Virus record (IMG/VR): IMGVR_UViG_3300042987_004038
Span: 1-64,000 of that record
From: a virus
Reading direction: 5' to 3' (one strand)
Length of the DNA: 64,000 nt
Shown: positions 13,407 to 19,973 of the stretch, one piece after another
Layout: each line of letters starts with the position of its first letter
Numbering within the stretch: the first letter of the stretch is position 1
Position numbers and translations under genes: made by a program
Notes under the pieces: generated by a model
What the model was told of the DNA's origin: nothing
Databases searched by the model: none
Seen by the model: the letters and a program-made list of their open reading frames with translations, nothing else

Positions 13407-13721
13407 ATGGCTCTCACTCTCACCGAAATTCGAAAGCTCAAGCCCAGCACCCTCACCATTATTAAGAAGTGCCAACTTCTTGGGACTCCTGTCCATTACT
13501 GGCTCACCAATCGCACCAACTCTGCTTGGGCCACCTACCCTGTTCAACCTGATCCCAGCCTCCACCTGAACCCCAGTGATCAAATCGAAATCCTCGATAT
13601 TCTCGAGGCCTCCAAAGATCGAAACTTCGGATACCAATATACTCGGCTCCTTGCCCGCAACTCCAATGGCATCGAGTTCACCATCCATGCCAAGGAAATC
13701 TCTCGATTCCTCAGCCTCTAA
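13407..13721 (+). CDS. MAL-family protein, copy 1
   Basis: 104 residues, paralogue of 14070. Shared pieces: MALTLTEIR...PSTLTI, YPVQPDPSLHLNPSDQIEIL, GIEF and the end SRFLSL. Promoter spacer and leader are also shared, so promoter and gene were duplicated together. Its sequence uses fewer GC-ending codons than its neighbours. Function unknown. Confidence 0.75.
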   Translation: MALTLTEIRKLKPSTLTIIKKCQLLGTPVHYWLTNRTNSAWATYPVQPDPSLHLNPSDQIEILDILEASKDRNFGYQYTRLLARNSNGIEFTIHAKEISRFLSL

Positions 13722-13727
13722 ATCCTT

Positions 13728-13752
13728 GGCCCCGGCCTCAATGGCCGGGGCC
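13728..13752 (+). terminator. Hairpin terminator
   Basis: GGCCCCGGCC, TCAAT loop, GGCCGGGGCC: 10-bp perfect stem, 4 nt before the next -35. Confidence 0.75.
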
Positions 13753-13755
13753 CTT

Positions 13756-13784
13756 CGTGCGGGCGGCGGAAATGATGGTATGAT
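13756..13784 (+). promoter_or_regulatory. CGTGCG-class promoter for 13805
   Basis: CGTGCG, 17 bp, TATGAT. Confidence 0.77.
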
Positions 13785-13804
13785 GCCGAAGCAAGGAGGA
13801 CAGA

Positions 13805-14014
13805 ATGAAGATCTCTGAACTGATCGCGATTCTCACGACCACCCTCGAGACCGACGGCGACCTCCCGGTGATGATCCCCACCCTCTACAACTCCTCGGTC
13901 CTGGACGAACCCCAGGATGTGGCGGTCCTCTTCGGGGACAGCACTGATCCGGACTACTCTCAGCCCGAAGATCACCCCTCCGGCCGGTACCTCTTCATTG
14001 GGGGACAGGCCTGA
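13805..14014 (+). CDS. Small phage protein, ELI-family
   Basis: 69 residues. KISELIAILTTTLETDGDLP with a following PVMIP resembles gene 5367 and its widespread phage family. It lies between the two MAL paralogues. Function unknown. Confidence 0.7.
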   Translation: MKISELIAILTTTLETDGDLPVMIPTLYNSSVLDEPQDVAVLFGDSTDPDYSQPEDHPSGRYLFIGGQA

Positions 14015-14020
14015 GGGTCC

Positions 14021-14049
14021 CGTGCGAATCCGAAATCAATTGGTATAAT
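14021..14049 (+). promoter_or_regulatory. CGTGCG-class promoter for 14070
   Basis: CGTGCG, 17 bp, TATAAT. Confidence 0.8.
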
Positions 14050-14069
14050 GAATAGGCCAAGGAGGACAA

Positions 14070-14375
14070 ATGGCTCTCAACCTCACCATCATCCGGAACA
14101 CCAACCCCTCCACCCTCACCATCACCAAGAAAACCTGCATCAACTTCAACCCCCGCATTCCCAACCTTGTTTCCCGGCATCCCGGCCCCTACAATTCCTA
14201 CCCCATCAATCCTGATCCCTCCTCCCACCTGAACCCCGGTGATCAAGTCCAGCTCCTGGCCATCCTCACTGCCAAGCAAGCCGGCTATGCCCACCCCCAG
14301 CTCCACCTCAAAACCCAATCCGGCATTGAGTTCTACTGTGATTCCTCTGATATCTCTCGATTCCTTTCCCTCTAA
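14070..14375 (+). CDS. MAL-family protein, copy 2
   Basis: 101 residues, paralogue of 13407 with PINPDPSSHLNPGDQVQLL, SGIEFYC and the end SRFLSL. Very rich in Pro, Asn and Thr. Followed by a terminator of the same type as after copy 1. Function unknown. Confidence 0.75.
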   Translation: MALNLTIIRNTNPSTLTITKKTCINFNPRIPNLVSRHPGPYNSYPINPDPSSHLNPGDQVQLLAILTAKQAGYAHPQLHLKTQSGIEFYCDSSDISRFLSL

Positions 14376-14382
14376 CCACTCC

Positions 14383-14407
14383 GGCCCCGGCCTCACCGGC
14401 CGGGGCC
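14383..14407 (+). terminator. Hairpin terminator
   Basis: GGCCCCGGCC, TCACC loop, GGCCGGGGCC: the same stem as at 13728, with the next -35 starting 2 nt later. Confidence 0.75.
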
Positions 14408-14408
14408 T

Positions 14409-14437
14409 CGTGCGATCCTGACAGCTGATGGTAGAAT
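14409..14437 (+). promoter_or_regulatory. CGTGCG-class promoter for 14458
   Basis: CGTGCG, 17 bp, TAGAAT. Confidence 0.77.
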
Positions 14438-14457
14438 AATCTGGCAAGGAGGCAAAC

Positions 14458-14604
14458 ATGGCGGCTCACCACTTCATCGATCAGATCCTCGCGACCAAGG
14501 CCCAGGGGCTCGACACCGGGGTGGTCATCTCTCGTGCCCTCTGGTCCGGTCTCGACCTCGACACGATCGAGGGGCTCCTCCAGATGATCGAGGTCGAGGG
14601 CTAG
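14458..14604 (+). CDS. Hypothetical small helical protein
   Basis: 48 residues, AAGGAGGCAAAC leader, mostly helical (FIDQILATKAQGL, LDTIEGLLQMIEVEG). Not recognised. Confidence 0.62.
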   Translation: MAAHHFIDQILATKAQGLDTGVVISRALWSGLDLDTIEGLLQMIEVEG

Positions 14605-14607
14605 GCC

Positions 14608-14636
14608 CGTGCGACCCCACGGTCGGGTGGTAGAAT
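14608..14636 (+). promoter_or_regulatory. CGTGCG-class promoter for 14656-14955
   Basis: CGTGCG, 17 bp, TAGAAT. Confidence 0.75.
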
Positions 14637-14655
14637 AGGAGCACAAGGAGACAAA

Positions 14656-14709
14656 ATTCTGGTCATCATCAAGATCGTAGCCGCAAACCTCTTCTTCGTG
14701 GGAAAGTAA
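14656..14709 (+). CDS. Possible 17-residue peptide with ATT or CTG start
   Basis: AAGGAGACAAA is followed not by ATG but by ATT CTG; the frame reads LVIIKIVAANLFFVGK and stops. Position and leader match those of all other genes behind this promoter class, so either ATT 14656 or CTG 14659 may start a hydrophobic leader peptide. It could also be a decayed gene start. Confidence 0.3.
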   Translation: MLVIIKIVAANLFFVGK

Positions 14710-14711
14710 TC

Positions 14712-14792
14712 ATGGCTGGCATCGGTATCTTGGCCGGACTTCTGTTTATGCACTTCTTCTGCAAGGACAAGGAGACTCATGGAGACAAGTAA
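14712..14792 (+). CDS. Tiny membrane peptide
   Basis: 26 residues: MAGIGILAGLLFMHFF then a charged tail. It starts 2 nt after the preceding short frame, and its end overlaps the next gene by 14 nt. Confidence 0.45.
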   Translation: MAGIGILAGLLFMHFFCKDKETHGDK

Positions 14793-14955
14793 CGCCCCCA
14801 CCCCTCGCCAGATCGCAGAGAACCTCTGGCTCCTGAACGAGATGGAGCCGGACGACCTCTTCTCGCTGCAGGCCGCCCTACAGGATGATCCTGATCCGGC
14901 TTTGGACGACCTCTGGACCCTGGTCCAAGTGCGGACCGGATCACTCGAACATTAA
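14779..14955 (+). CDS. Hypothetical small acidic protein
   Basis: 58 residues, AAGGAGACTC leader. Helical and acidic (NLWLLNEMEPDDLFSLQAAL). Not recognised. Confidence 0.6.
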   Translation: METSNAPTPRQIAENLWLLNEMEPDDLFSLQAALQDDPDPALDDLWTLVQVRTGSLEH

Positions 14956-14986
14956 CAATCTCAGCGCTGGAATGTAAAGTGAAGCC

Positions 14987-15262
14987 ATGATCACAGCAGA
15001 TCTCGCAATCGCAGCAGCCGTGGCACTTGTCTCGGCCTCCATCGTTCTCACTGTCTCAGCCCTGATGTCGCTGAGGCGGTTTGAGAAGCTCTATGTGATG
15101 CAGATGCAGACGATGACAGAGATCATCTACGCGATTGCGGCGTCCCGCGATGATTATGATGACGATGACCCAACGGACGAGGAGGAGCACCCACGCCCCG
15201 AGCTCGCCCCGGTGATCCCGTTCAGGGGTGGTCCCGACGGGAAGCCAGATGACCCAGCATAG
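14987..15262 (+). CDS. Membrane-anchored protein with acidic tail
   Basis: 91 residues. A hydrophobic N-terminus (residues 5-27), a short helix, then a strongly acidic, proline-rich tail (DDYDDDDPTDEEEHP). No CGTGCG-class promoter directly upstream; an AATGTAAAGT lies before it. It begins a run of close genes to 15893. Confidence 0.65.
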   Translation: MITADLAIAAAVALVSASIVLTVSALMSLRRFEKLYVMQMQTMTEIIYAIAASRDDYDDDDPTDEEEHPRPELAPVIPFRGGPDGKPDDPA

Positions 15263-15273
15263 AGAGGAATAGC

Positions 15274-15504
15274 ATGAACCAATTTGAGATCCGTTTGACC
15301 CCGCGCACCGATAAGAACGGGGATGAGTACCTGATCGGAGGAGCCGATCTGCCCGCCCTGGTCGATCTCCGCGATGCCACCTTCGTCGTCTTCTACCCGA
15401 AGGACGAAGAGGCTCTAAAGCCAGGCGAGCGCCCCCGGGCCACCCTGGTGATCCGCAAGCGGCAGCCGCAGACGGGCAACACCAAGCGTGGCGAGGATGA
15501 GTGA
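15274..15504 (+). CDS. Hypothetical protein
   Basis: 76 residues, AGAGAGGAATAGC leader. Beta-strand pattern (DLRDATFVVFYPKDEEA, RATLVIRKRQP). The stop overlaps the next start (GATGAGTGATGG). Confidence 0.66.
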   Translation: MNQFEIRLTPRTDKNGDEYLIGGADLPALVDLRDATFVVFYPKDEEALKPGERPRATLVIRKRQPQTGNTKRGEDE

Positions 15505-15671
15505 TGGACCGCGCAGGGAAGCGCCAGATTGTGATCGAGCGGCGGCCTGACCAGCCACCAAGCGATGAGACCCCGATCACCCCGGATGATCCCCGCGCTG
15601 AGCCTGACCTCTTTGAGGCGATGCTCACTGATGCTGAGGAATTTGATTGGGAACAGGTGATCACCTTCTAG
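15504..15671 (+). CDS. Hypothetical small protein
   Basis: 55 residues, TGATG overlap start. Basic N-terminus, proline-rich middle, acidic C-terminus (FEAMLTDAEEFDWEQV). Not recognised. Confidence 0.6.
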   Translation: MDRAGKRQIVIERRPDQPPSDETPITPDDPRAEPDLFEAMLTDAEEFDWEQVITF

Positions 15672-15680
15672 GGAGGCGCG

Positions 15681-15893
15681 ATGGAGCCGGAGACCGAGAT
15701 ACCAGGGCTGATTGCGATCAGCGAGACACACAACCCGGGCGGCGGGTCGACGTTCACCTTCGAGATCGAGGATGACAAGGTGGACCAGTTCTTTCAGGCC
15801 TTCGGTCTCCAGCCCGGCGATCAGGAGGGATTCCAGCGGGTGGTGATCGAAGCGATTGAAGCGATGATCGCCCGCGGAGCGAGGAACCAATGA
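15681..15893 (+). CDS. Hypothetical protein
   Basis: 70 residues after GGGAGGCGCG. Beta-alpha layout (TFTFEIEDDKVDQFFQAFGL) followed by a helix (EGFQRVVIEAIEAMIARG). Its stop overlaps the next start by 4 nt (ATGA). Confidence 0.66.
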   Translation: MEPETEIPGLIAISETHNPGGGSTFTFEIEDDKVDQFFQAFGLQPGDQEGFQRVVIEAIEAMIARGARNQ

Positions 15894-16309
15894 CTGAAGA
15901 GAAGGACAAGGCGCTGTGTGCCAAATACCCAAAGATCTTCCGTAACAGGCGGGGTGATCCGAAGCAGACGCTCATGTGCTTCGGCTTCGAGCATGACGAC
16001 GGCTGGTATGACATCATCGACACCCTGTGCCACACAATCCAGCATCACCTTGACTGGAAGCGCGGGATGGACGAGTTCAAGTCTCTGCCCGACGAGGCGT
16101 GGGATGAGAGTCACCAGACGGTCGCTGTGCAGGTGAAGGAGAAGTGGGGCGGGCTCCGCTTCTATGTGAATAGCAGCGACCACTACATCGACGGCGCAAT
16201 CGCTCTCGCTGAATCGCTCAGCCTCAGAACCTGTGAGATCTGTGGTTCACCTGGGAAGCCCCGCGGCGGGGGCTGGGTTCGCACTCTGTGCGACGGTCAC
16301 TTCAAGTGA
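15890..16309 (+). CDS. Conserved phage protein with Cys/His C-terminus
   Basis: 139 residues. The layout KYPKIF..., MCFGFEHDDGWYDIIDTLC, VKEKWGGLRFYV and a C-terminal CEICG...LCDGH is a pattern recurring in many phage genomes and annotated only as hypothetical. The last Cys/His residues probably bind zinc. Role unknown. Confidence 0.75.
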   Translation: MTEEKDKALCAKYPKIFRNRRGDPKQTLMCFGFEHDDGWYDIIDTLCHTIQHHLDWKRGMDEFKSLPDEAWDESHQTVAVQVKEKWGGLRFYVNSSDHYIDGAIALAESLSLRTCEICGSPGKPRGGGWVRTLCDGHFK

Positions 16310-16315
16310 TAGGAT
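16287..16315 (+). promoter_or_regulatory. CGTGCG-class promoter for 16337, variant
   Basis: TGTGCG, 17 bp, TAGGAT, one mismatch at each box. Confidence 0.55.
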
Positions 16316-16336
16316 AGATGTAGGAAGGGAGGTTCC

Positions 16337-16675
16337 ATGAACTTCAGGATGTCGAAGATGGCTGAGGGGATCCTGGTGGTCGAGGTGGAGGACAGGGACA
16401 CCGGGCCCATCGTCGACCGGCTCTCTGACCAGAACCACGGCTATGCGATCCGCGGCATCGAGTCCCCCGTGGCAGTGATCGACGGGCGGATCAGCAAGAA
16501 GAAGTGGTGCACTCCCGACCACCTGCTGGCGATCGAGGCCCACGAGCTGGGTCACATCCTCGCTGACACGGATGACGAGCCCACCGCCGAGCGGAAGGCG
16601 ATTGAGATCCTCGAGGAGCACGGCTTCATCGGCGCCGCACAGATCCTGCGAGAGCGCGGTGTCCTGGTAGAATAG
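16337..16675 (+). CDS. Putative HExxH zinc metallopeptidase
   Basis: 112 residues. EAHELGHIL places HELGH at residues 69-73, and Glu81/Glu85 (DDEPTAERKA) can give the third ligand, as in small zincins. The fold is short for a full protease, but similar small phage zincins exist. Substrate unknown; an anti-host or maturation role is possible. Start ATG after GGGAGGTTCC. Confidence 0.68.
   Translation: MNFRMSKMAEGILVVEVEDRDTGPIVDRLSDQNHGYAIRGIESPVAVIDGRISKKKWCTPDHLLAIEAHELGHILADTDDEPTAERKAIEILEEHGFIGAAQILRERGVLVE
16645..16673 (+). promoter_or_regulatory. CGTGCG-class promoter for 16693, variant
   Basis: CCTGCG, 17 bp, TAGAAT with upstream TGG, in the end of the previous gene. Confidence 0.6.
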
Positions 16676-16692
16676 GGTCACGGAGAGGAACA

Positions 16693-17136
16693 ATGCTCAA
16701 GATCTTGCTGACCGCCGGTGAGATGAACCAGGTGAAGGCGCTCCTCGACGGAGGCTACCGCAACAAGATCGAGGCGATCAAGGTGGTCCGCGGCGCCTCC
16801 CGTCACCAGACCGCTGACCTCTTCGATCCGTCCAGGATGCGGCCGGGCGTCGGACTGAAGGAGGCGAAGGAGGCGGTCGAGACGCTGATGGCTGACATGG
16901 GCATGAAGCACCCCGACGGGTCCCCTGCCCTCCACCCCGCGAACCCCTCGGGCTGCATCGTCCCCTTCCAGCCGATCAAGAGCATCACCGTCAACATGGG
17001 CGGCGGTGATGTGGTCGTCGACATGGAGGAGATGGCGCTCAAGTTCAGCGAAGGCCTCACCTCCCTGCCCCTCGCCGATGTGAAGCGCCTCTTCGACCTC
17101 TGGCAGAGGATCAAGGACTGGGAGGACGGGAAGTAG
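16693..17136 (+). CDS. Protein with ribosomal L7/L12 C-terminal-like segment
   Basis: 147 residues. NKIEAIKVVRG (24-34) followed by GVGLKEAKEAVETL (52-65) copies the two signature pieces of the L7/L12 C-terminal domain, with a 17-residue insertion between them. The rest has a beta-rich middle (SITVNMGGGDVVVDM) and a helical end. L7/L12 recruits translation factors; a phage mimic could act on host translation, but this is inference. It may simply share the small alpha/beta fold. Confidence 0.6.
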   Translation: MLKILLTAGEMNQVKALLDGGYRNKIEAIKVVRGASRHQTADLFDPSRMRPGVGLKEAKEAVETLMADMGMKHPDGSPALHPANPSGCIVPFQPIKSITVNMGGGDVVVDMEEMALKFSEGLTSLPLADVKRLFDLWQRIKDWEDGK

Positions 17137-17140
17137 AGCC

Positions 17141-17169
17141 CGTGCCTCTCCTGTCACACATGGTAGAAT
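17141..17169 (+). promoter_or_regulatory. CGTGCG-class promoter for 17188
   Basis: CGTGCC, 17 bp, TAGAAT. Confidence 0.72.
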
Positions 17170-17187
17170 AGGATCATGGAGGACAGA

Positions 17188-17319
17188 ATGGACAACGTCA
17201 TCTCGGGTTTCCACCAGCTCATGAACGTCGATCACATCGCCTGGTCCGATGGTCCCGGCTGGCTCCTCGCCCTTGTGATTGGATGGGTCGTGATGCTCGC
17301 GGTCGCGGCGCGAGCCTGA
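17188..17319 (+). CDS. Small membrane peptide
   Basis: 43 residues: polar first half, then WLLALVIGWVVMLAVAARA as one membrane span. GGAGGACAGA leader. Confidence 0.6.
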   Translation: MDNVISGFHQLMNVDHIAWSDGPGWLLALVIGWVVMLAVAARA

Positions 17320-17350
17320 TACATTAGCCCGCGGGGCGGTAGGATGTGGT

Positions 17351-17662
17351 ATGCTATCGATCGGTGCAATTCTCTGGGGAGTCATTGTCGTCTGGGACAT
17401 GTGGCGGGCGCTGCGGGCAAATGATCCCACCTGGGCCCTCATCCTCCGCGGGTGTTGGTCCCTGTTCACAGTGCTCCTGATCTCTGGGGGCTGGAGCCTC
17501 ACCTTCCTGCTTGCCAATGTTCTGCTGTACTCAGCCACCCTCGTGATGGTGGGTTTGTCGCTCTTGGTGATGCCACCTCCGACAGCCCGCGACATGGCCC
17601 GGGTGGTGATGGAGATCGGACTTGCAATCGCTTTCGCAGCGCTCTGCTGGGCGCTCAGCTAA
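17351..17662 (+). CDS. Multi-span membrane protein
   Basis: 103 residues with three or four hydrophobic segments (about 3-18, 30-46, 48-73, 86-102). Weak ribosome site (GGTAGG). Could be a holin-like or an accessory membrane protein; no further evidence. The next gene follows after 10 nt. Confidence 0.62.
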   Translation: MLSIGAILWGVIVVWDMWRALRANDPTWALILRGCWSLFTVLLISGGWSLTFLLANVLLYSATLVMVGLSLLVMPPPTARDMARVVMEIGLAIAFAALCWALS

Positions 17663-17672
17663 GGAGGAGAAG

Positions 17673-17888
17673 ATGGTCGGTGAAGTTGTAACTCTCAAGC
17701 AGAAGTATGTCACCCGCTTCGGCACCGAGTGGCCCAAGGGGACAGAGCTGGAGGTTGAACAGAAAGTGAGGCAGGGATGGCAGATCGGCTACAAGACCCG
17801 GGACGGCCGGGTGGGAACACAGAGCATCCTGAAGGAGGAGCTCCCGCCCGAGGTAGCGAAGATGCTCGAATCACATGGCAAGCTGTAG
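17673..17888 (+). CDS. SH3-like small protein
   Basis: 71 residues, AAGGAGGAGAAG leader. GEVVTLKQKYVTRF, WPKGTELEVEQKVRQGWQIG and YKTRDGRVGT fit a small beta barrel. It follows the membrane protein in one message. Function unknown. Confidence 0.66.
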   Translation: MVGEVVTLKQKYVTRFGTEWPKGTELEVEQKVRQGWQIGYKTRDGRVGTQSILKEELPPEVAKMLESHGKL

Positions 17889-17979
17889 CGGTCTGGCTGC
17901 TTGACACGGCAGTGAAGGCGGGAGCGATCCTGTTCTGGAACACAGTGATCACGGTGCTTCTACGATACTTCGATATGTG

Positions 17980-17987
17980 ATATGTAC
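17980..17987 (+). promoter_or_regulatory. ATATGTAC box, candidate late promoter
   Basis: ATATGTAC with its last base 18 nt before the ATG at 18006; part of the set at 18766, 20762 and 21773. Confidence 0.45.
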
Positions 17988-18005
17988 AGACATCGAGGAG
18001 ATCGA

Positions 18006-18389
18006 ATGAGAATCACAGCATCGCAGTTGAGAAAGATCATCAAGGAAGAGCTGAGTAGAGCGGTGAATGAAGGCTACCGTGCTTTTACACCAGTTGAGAG
18101 TCTGGTTGATTATTTTTTCAGGTATCCCATGTTTGTGGAGCGTCTTGGTCTTCGCCCTCACGATTACAGAGATCCCGACCTTGGCAGTCGCATCGCCGCG
18201 TGGATGAAGAGTAGCGATGAGTTCTTAGGTTATGAGCCCGAGGAATACGATGAGGCTGCGATGGAGATCGCCCTCCGGCTCGGTGATCAGTTCCGCGGTA
18301 GCGAAGAGGGAAGGGCGGCATTCAAGCGCATGAAGAGCCACTACGAGCGTGACATCGAGGATCCATACGGTCCTGAGTCAGACTACTAA
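18006..18389 (+). CDS. SQLR-tag protein 1, candidate virion-packaged protein
   Basis: 127 residues. The N-terminus MRITASQLRKIIKEELSRAV is shared with six other proteins up to 24284, while the rest differs completely. The tag is a basic amphipathic helix with an (I/L)-x-E site (I-K-E), the type cleaved by T4 prohead protease. By analogy with T4 internal proteins it may target the protein to the capsid. The remainder is acidic, helical and unrecognised. GAGGAGATCGA leader. Confidence 0.7.
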   Translation: MRITASQLRKIIKEELSRAVNEGYRAFTPVESLVDYFFRYPMFVERLGLRPHDYRDPDLGSRIAAWMKSSDEFLGYEPEEYDEAAMEIALRLGDQFRGSEEGRAAFKRMKSHYERDIEDPYGPESDY

Positions 18390-18400
18390 TCCTATCACTA

Positions 18401-18440
18401 GGGCGCCACGGACCGCAGGAGATGCGATCTGGCGGCGCCC
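18401..18440 (+). other. Inverted repeat in short gap
   Basis: GGGCGCC and GGCGCCC, 26 nt apart, in the 135-nt gap 18390-18524; GCGATCTGGCG also occurs twice there. Possible terminator or regulatory fold. Confidence 0.35.
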
Positions 18441-18524
18441 GATGTGCATCACGGGGTTGGGATCCCGATGCAAGGGGCGCGATCTGGCGCTGACCTGGGC
18501 CATAGATAGAAGGGGAGGCACAAG

Positions 18525-18773
18525 ATGGCGATTGAGACAGGGACGGCGGTGAGAACAGCATCACCCGACAAATGGAAGACATGGGGCTGGATAAACATGA
18601 ACGGAGAGATCCGTCGCGCGTTGCTAGAGCCAGACAGGATCTACACTGTGACAATCGCTTCTTCTCGATTCAAGAAGGCTGATGGAACTTACCAGTCTGT
18701 GACCAAGATGACCTGTCCGGTGACAGGTGTCGAGCTAATGGCTGAGAGATCTACGATCGTCGAGGATATGTAG
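18525..18773 (+). CDS. Hypothetical protein
   Basis: 82 residues after GGGGAGGCACAAG. Beta-rich (IYTVTIASSRFKKADG), with a single Cys in MTCPVTG. It lacks the SQLR tag although both neighbours have it. Its last codons form the ATATGTAG box of the next gene. Confidence 0.65.
   Translation: MAIETGTAVRTASPDKWKTWGWINMNGEIRRALLEPDRIYTVTIASSRFKKADGTYQSVTKMTCPVTGVELMAERSTIVEDM
18766..18773 (+). promoter_or_regulatory. ATATGTAG box, candidate late promoter
   Basis: ATATGTAG ends 18 nt before the ATG at 18792; it includes the stop codon of the previous gene. Confidence 0.45.
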
Positions 18774-18791
18774 CCAGAAAGGAGATAGACC

Positions 18792-19376
18792 ATGAGAATC
18801 ACCGAGAGCCAGCTTCGCCGCATTGTCCGCGAGGAGCTAAATGAGATGCGGAAGTCTGGCATCACGCTTCGCGTCAACCCAGAGACAGGCGAGTACGAGG
18901 AATCAGGGCTGGAGGATTTCCCAGGCGCCGGAGCGGAGCGAGCCCGCTACCAGAAAGCATCCCAGCATATGTTCAGGCGACCCAAGATCACTGACCCTGA
19001 CCTGGGCGACAAGTTCGAAAGGATGATGGCGAGCCTCGACCTAGATGAGCCAGGGGAATACCTGCCATCGATGTTCACAGGCACTGCGGCTGACAATGTC
19101 GCTCGGTTCAATGACGAGATCTCCAGCAAGCTTCCCATGAAGGGAAGCATGTTTAAGCCTGCCAGGGGCTCAGTCAAAACTGATGACTTTGTTGGAACAT
19201 ATGAGATCAAACGAGTTCCGGGCGAGCCTGAATTGTTCGAGGCTAGCGTGATGAGAGGCGAAGATCCTGACACTGAAGCTGGTGTCGCCTCCGCTGATAC
19301 ACCCTACGAAGCCGTTATGAATGCCGTCGAGAATGCGAGCTACGGTCGCGGATCACCCTTCTACGGTAGCTTCTAA
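18792..19376 (+). CDS. SQLR-tag protein 2
   Basis: 194 residues. Tag MRITESQLRRIVREELNEMR with V-R-E and E-E-L at the possible cleavage site. The body has no recognised motif: a Gly/Glu-rich linker, DPDLGDKFERMMAS (compare DPDLGSRIAAWMKS in protein 1, so the two bodies share a short piece) and a beta-rich end (VGTYEIKRVPGEPELFEASV). Function unknown. Confidence 0.7.
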   Translation: MRITESQLRRIVREELNEMRKSGITLRVNPETGEYEESGLEDFPGAGAERARYQKASQHMFRRPKITDPDLGDKFERMMASLDLDEPGEYLPSMFTGTAADNVARFNDEISSKLPMKGSMFKPARGSVKTDDFVGTYEIKRVPGEPELFEASVMRGEDPDTEAGVASADTPYEAVMNAVENASYGRGSPFYGSF

Positions 19377-19384
19377 CTCCACCT

Positions 19385-19406
19385 CGGGCCCCGTCACTGG
19401 GGCCCG
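19385..19406 (+). terminator. Hairpin terminator
   Basis: CGGGCCCC, GTCACT loop, GGGGCCCG: 8-bp stem, 9 nt before the next -35. Confidence 0.7.
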
Positions 19407-19415
19407 ATCTGTGTT

Positions 19416-19444
19416 CGTGCGCTGACACCTCCAGATGGTATGAT
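19416..19444 (+). promoter_or_regulatory. CGTGCG-class promoter for 19465
   Basis: CGTGCG, 17 bp, TATGAT. It follows an SQLR-tag gene, so the two promoter classes are interleaved here. Confidence 0.77.
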
Positions 19445-19464
19445 GGTGAGGTAAGGAGGAAAGA

Positions 19465-19584
19465 ATGACCACCGACACCGCCATCTGGGGCACCGTCTCG
19501 ATCGCCGGCTCTCTCTTCATCGCCAATGTCGCAGCCCTCGTCTACCTCTCCGGGATCTGCCCGCTGATCAGCTGCCTCAACTGA
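19465..19584 (+). CDS. Tiny membrane peptide
   Basis: 39 residues: one long span (VSIAGSLFIANVAALVYLSG) and a short end with two cysteines (CPLISC). AAGGAGGAAAGA leader. Confidence 0.58.
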   Translation: MTTDTAIWGTVSIAGSLFIANVAALVYLSGICPLISCLN

Positions 19585-19588
19585 GGCC

Positions 19589-19617
19589 CGTGCGATCGTC
19601 GGCTGACATGGTAGAAT
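19589..19617 (+). promoter_or_regulatory. CGTGCG-class promoter for 19642
   Basis: CGTGCG, 17 bp, TAGAAT. Confidence 0.75.
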
Positions 19618-19641
19618 AACCTCACAACCAAGGAAGACAAC

Positions 19642-19905
19642 ATGGCCGCCACCGAAGAGCAGATCGATCTCCACTCCTTCCACTCCGACGTCTACAAGGA
19701 GGTCTACAACATCCGGCCCCGCTGGCTCCGCCCGGAGGACCGGACGGTCGAGGAGTGGCGGTGGATGATCAGCCTCATGATCGAAGAGGGGCAGGAGATG
19801 GCCCGCCGCGAGGCTGAGCACGAGGCTGCTCACCGGGCCTGGGTGGCTGAGGTCACCGATCCCAGCCCGCTGCGGGTCCCGCTGGCCGCCTTCATGGTGG
19901 GCTGA
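19642..19905 (+). CDS. Hypothetical helical protein
   Basis: 87 residues. Helical, Glu/Trp-rich (EEWRWMISLMIEEGQEMARR). Not recognised. Confidence 0.66.
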   Translation: MAATEEQIDLHSFHSDVYKEVYNIRPRWLRPEDRTVEEWRWMISLMIEEGQEMARREAEHEAAHRAWVAEVTDPSPLRVPLAAFMVG

Positions 19906-19909
19906 GACC

Positions 19910-19938
19910 CGTGCGCCTCGGGCGCTGAATGGTATGAT
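19910..19938 (+). promoter_or_regulatory. CGTGCG-class promoter for 19974
   Basis: CGTGCG, 17 bp, TATGAT; last copy seen in the window. Confidence 0.77.
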
Positions 19939-19973
19939 GGTGAGGCAAGGAACCACAGACCAAGGAGCTCAAC

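Noticed and set aside
17866-17980. Hydrophobic frame ending LLRYFDM before the SQLR-tag region
   Set aside because: The product looks like a membrane span, but no believable start codon with a ribosome site is in frame.
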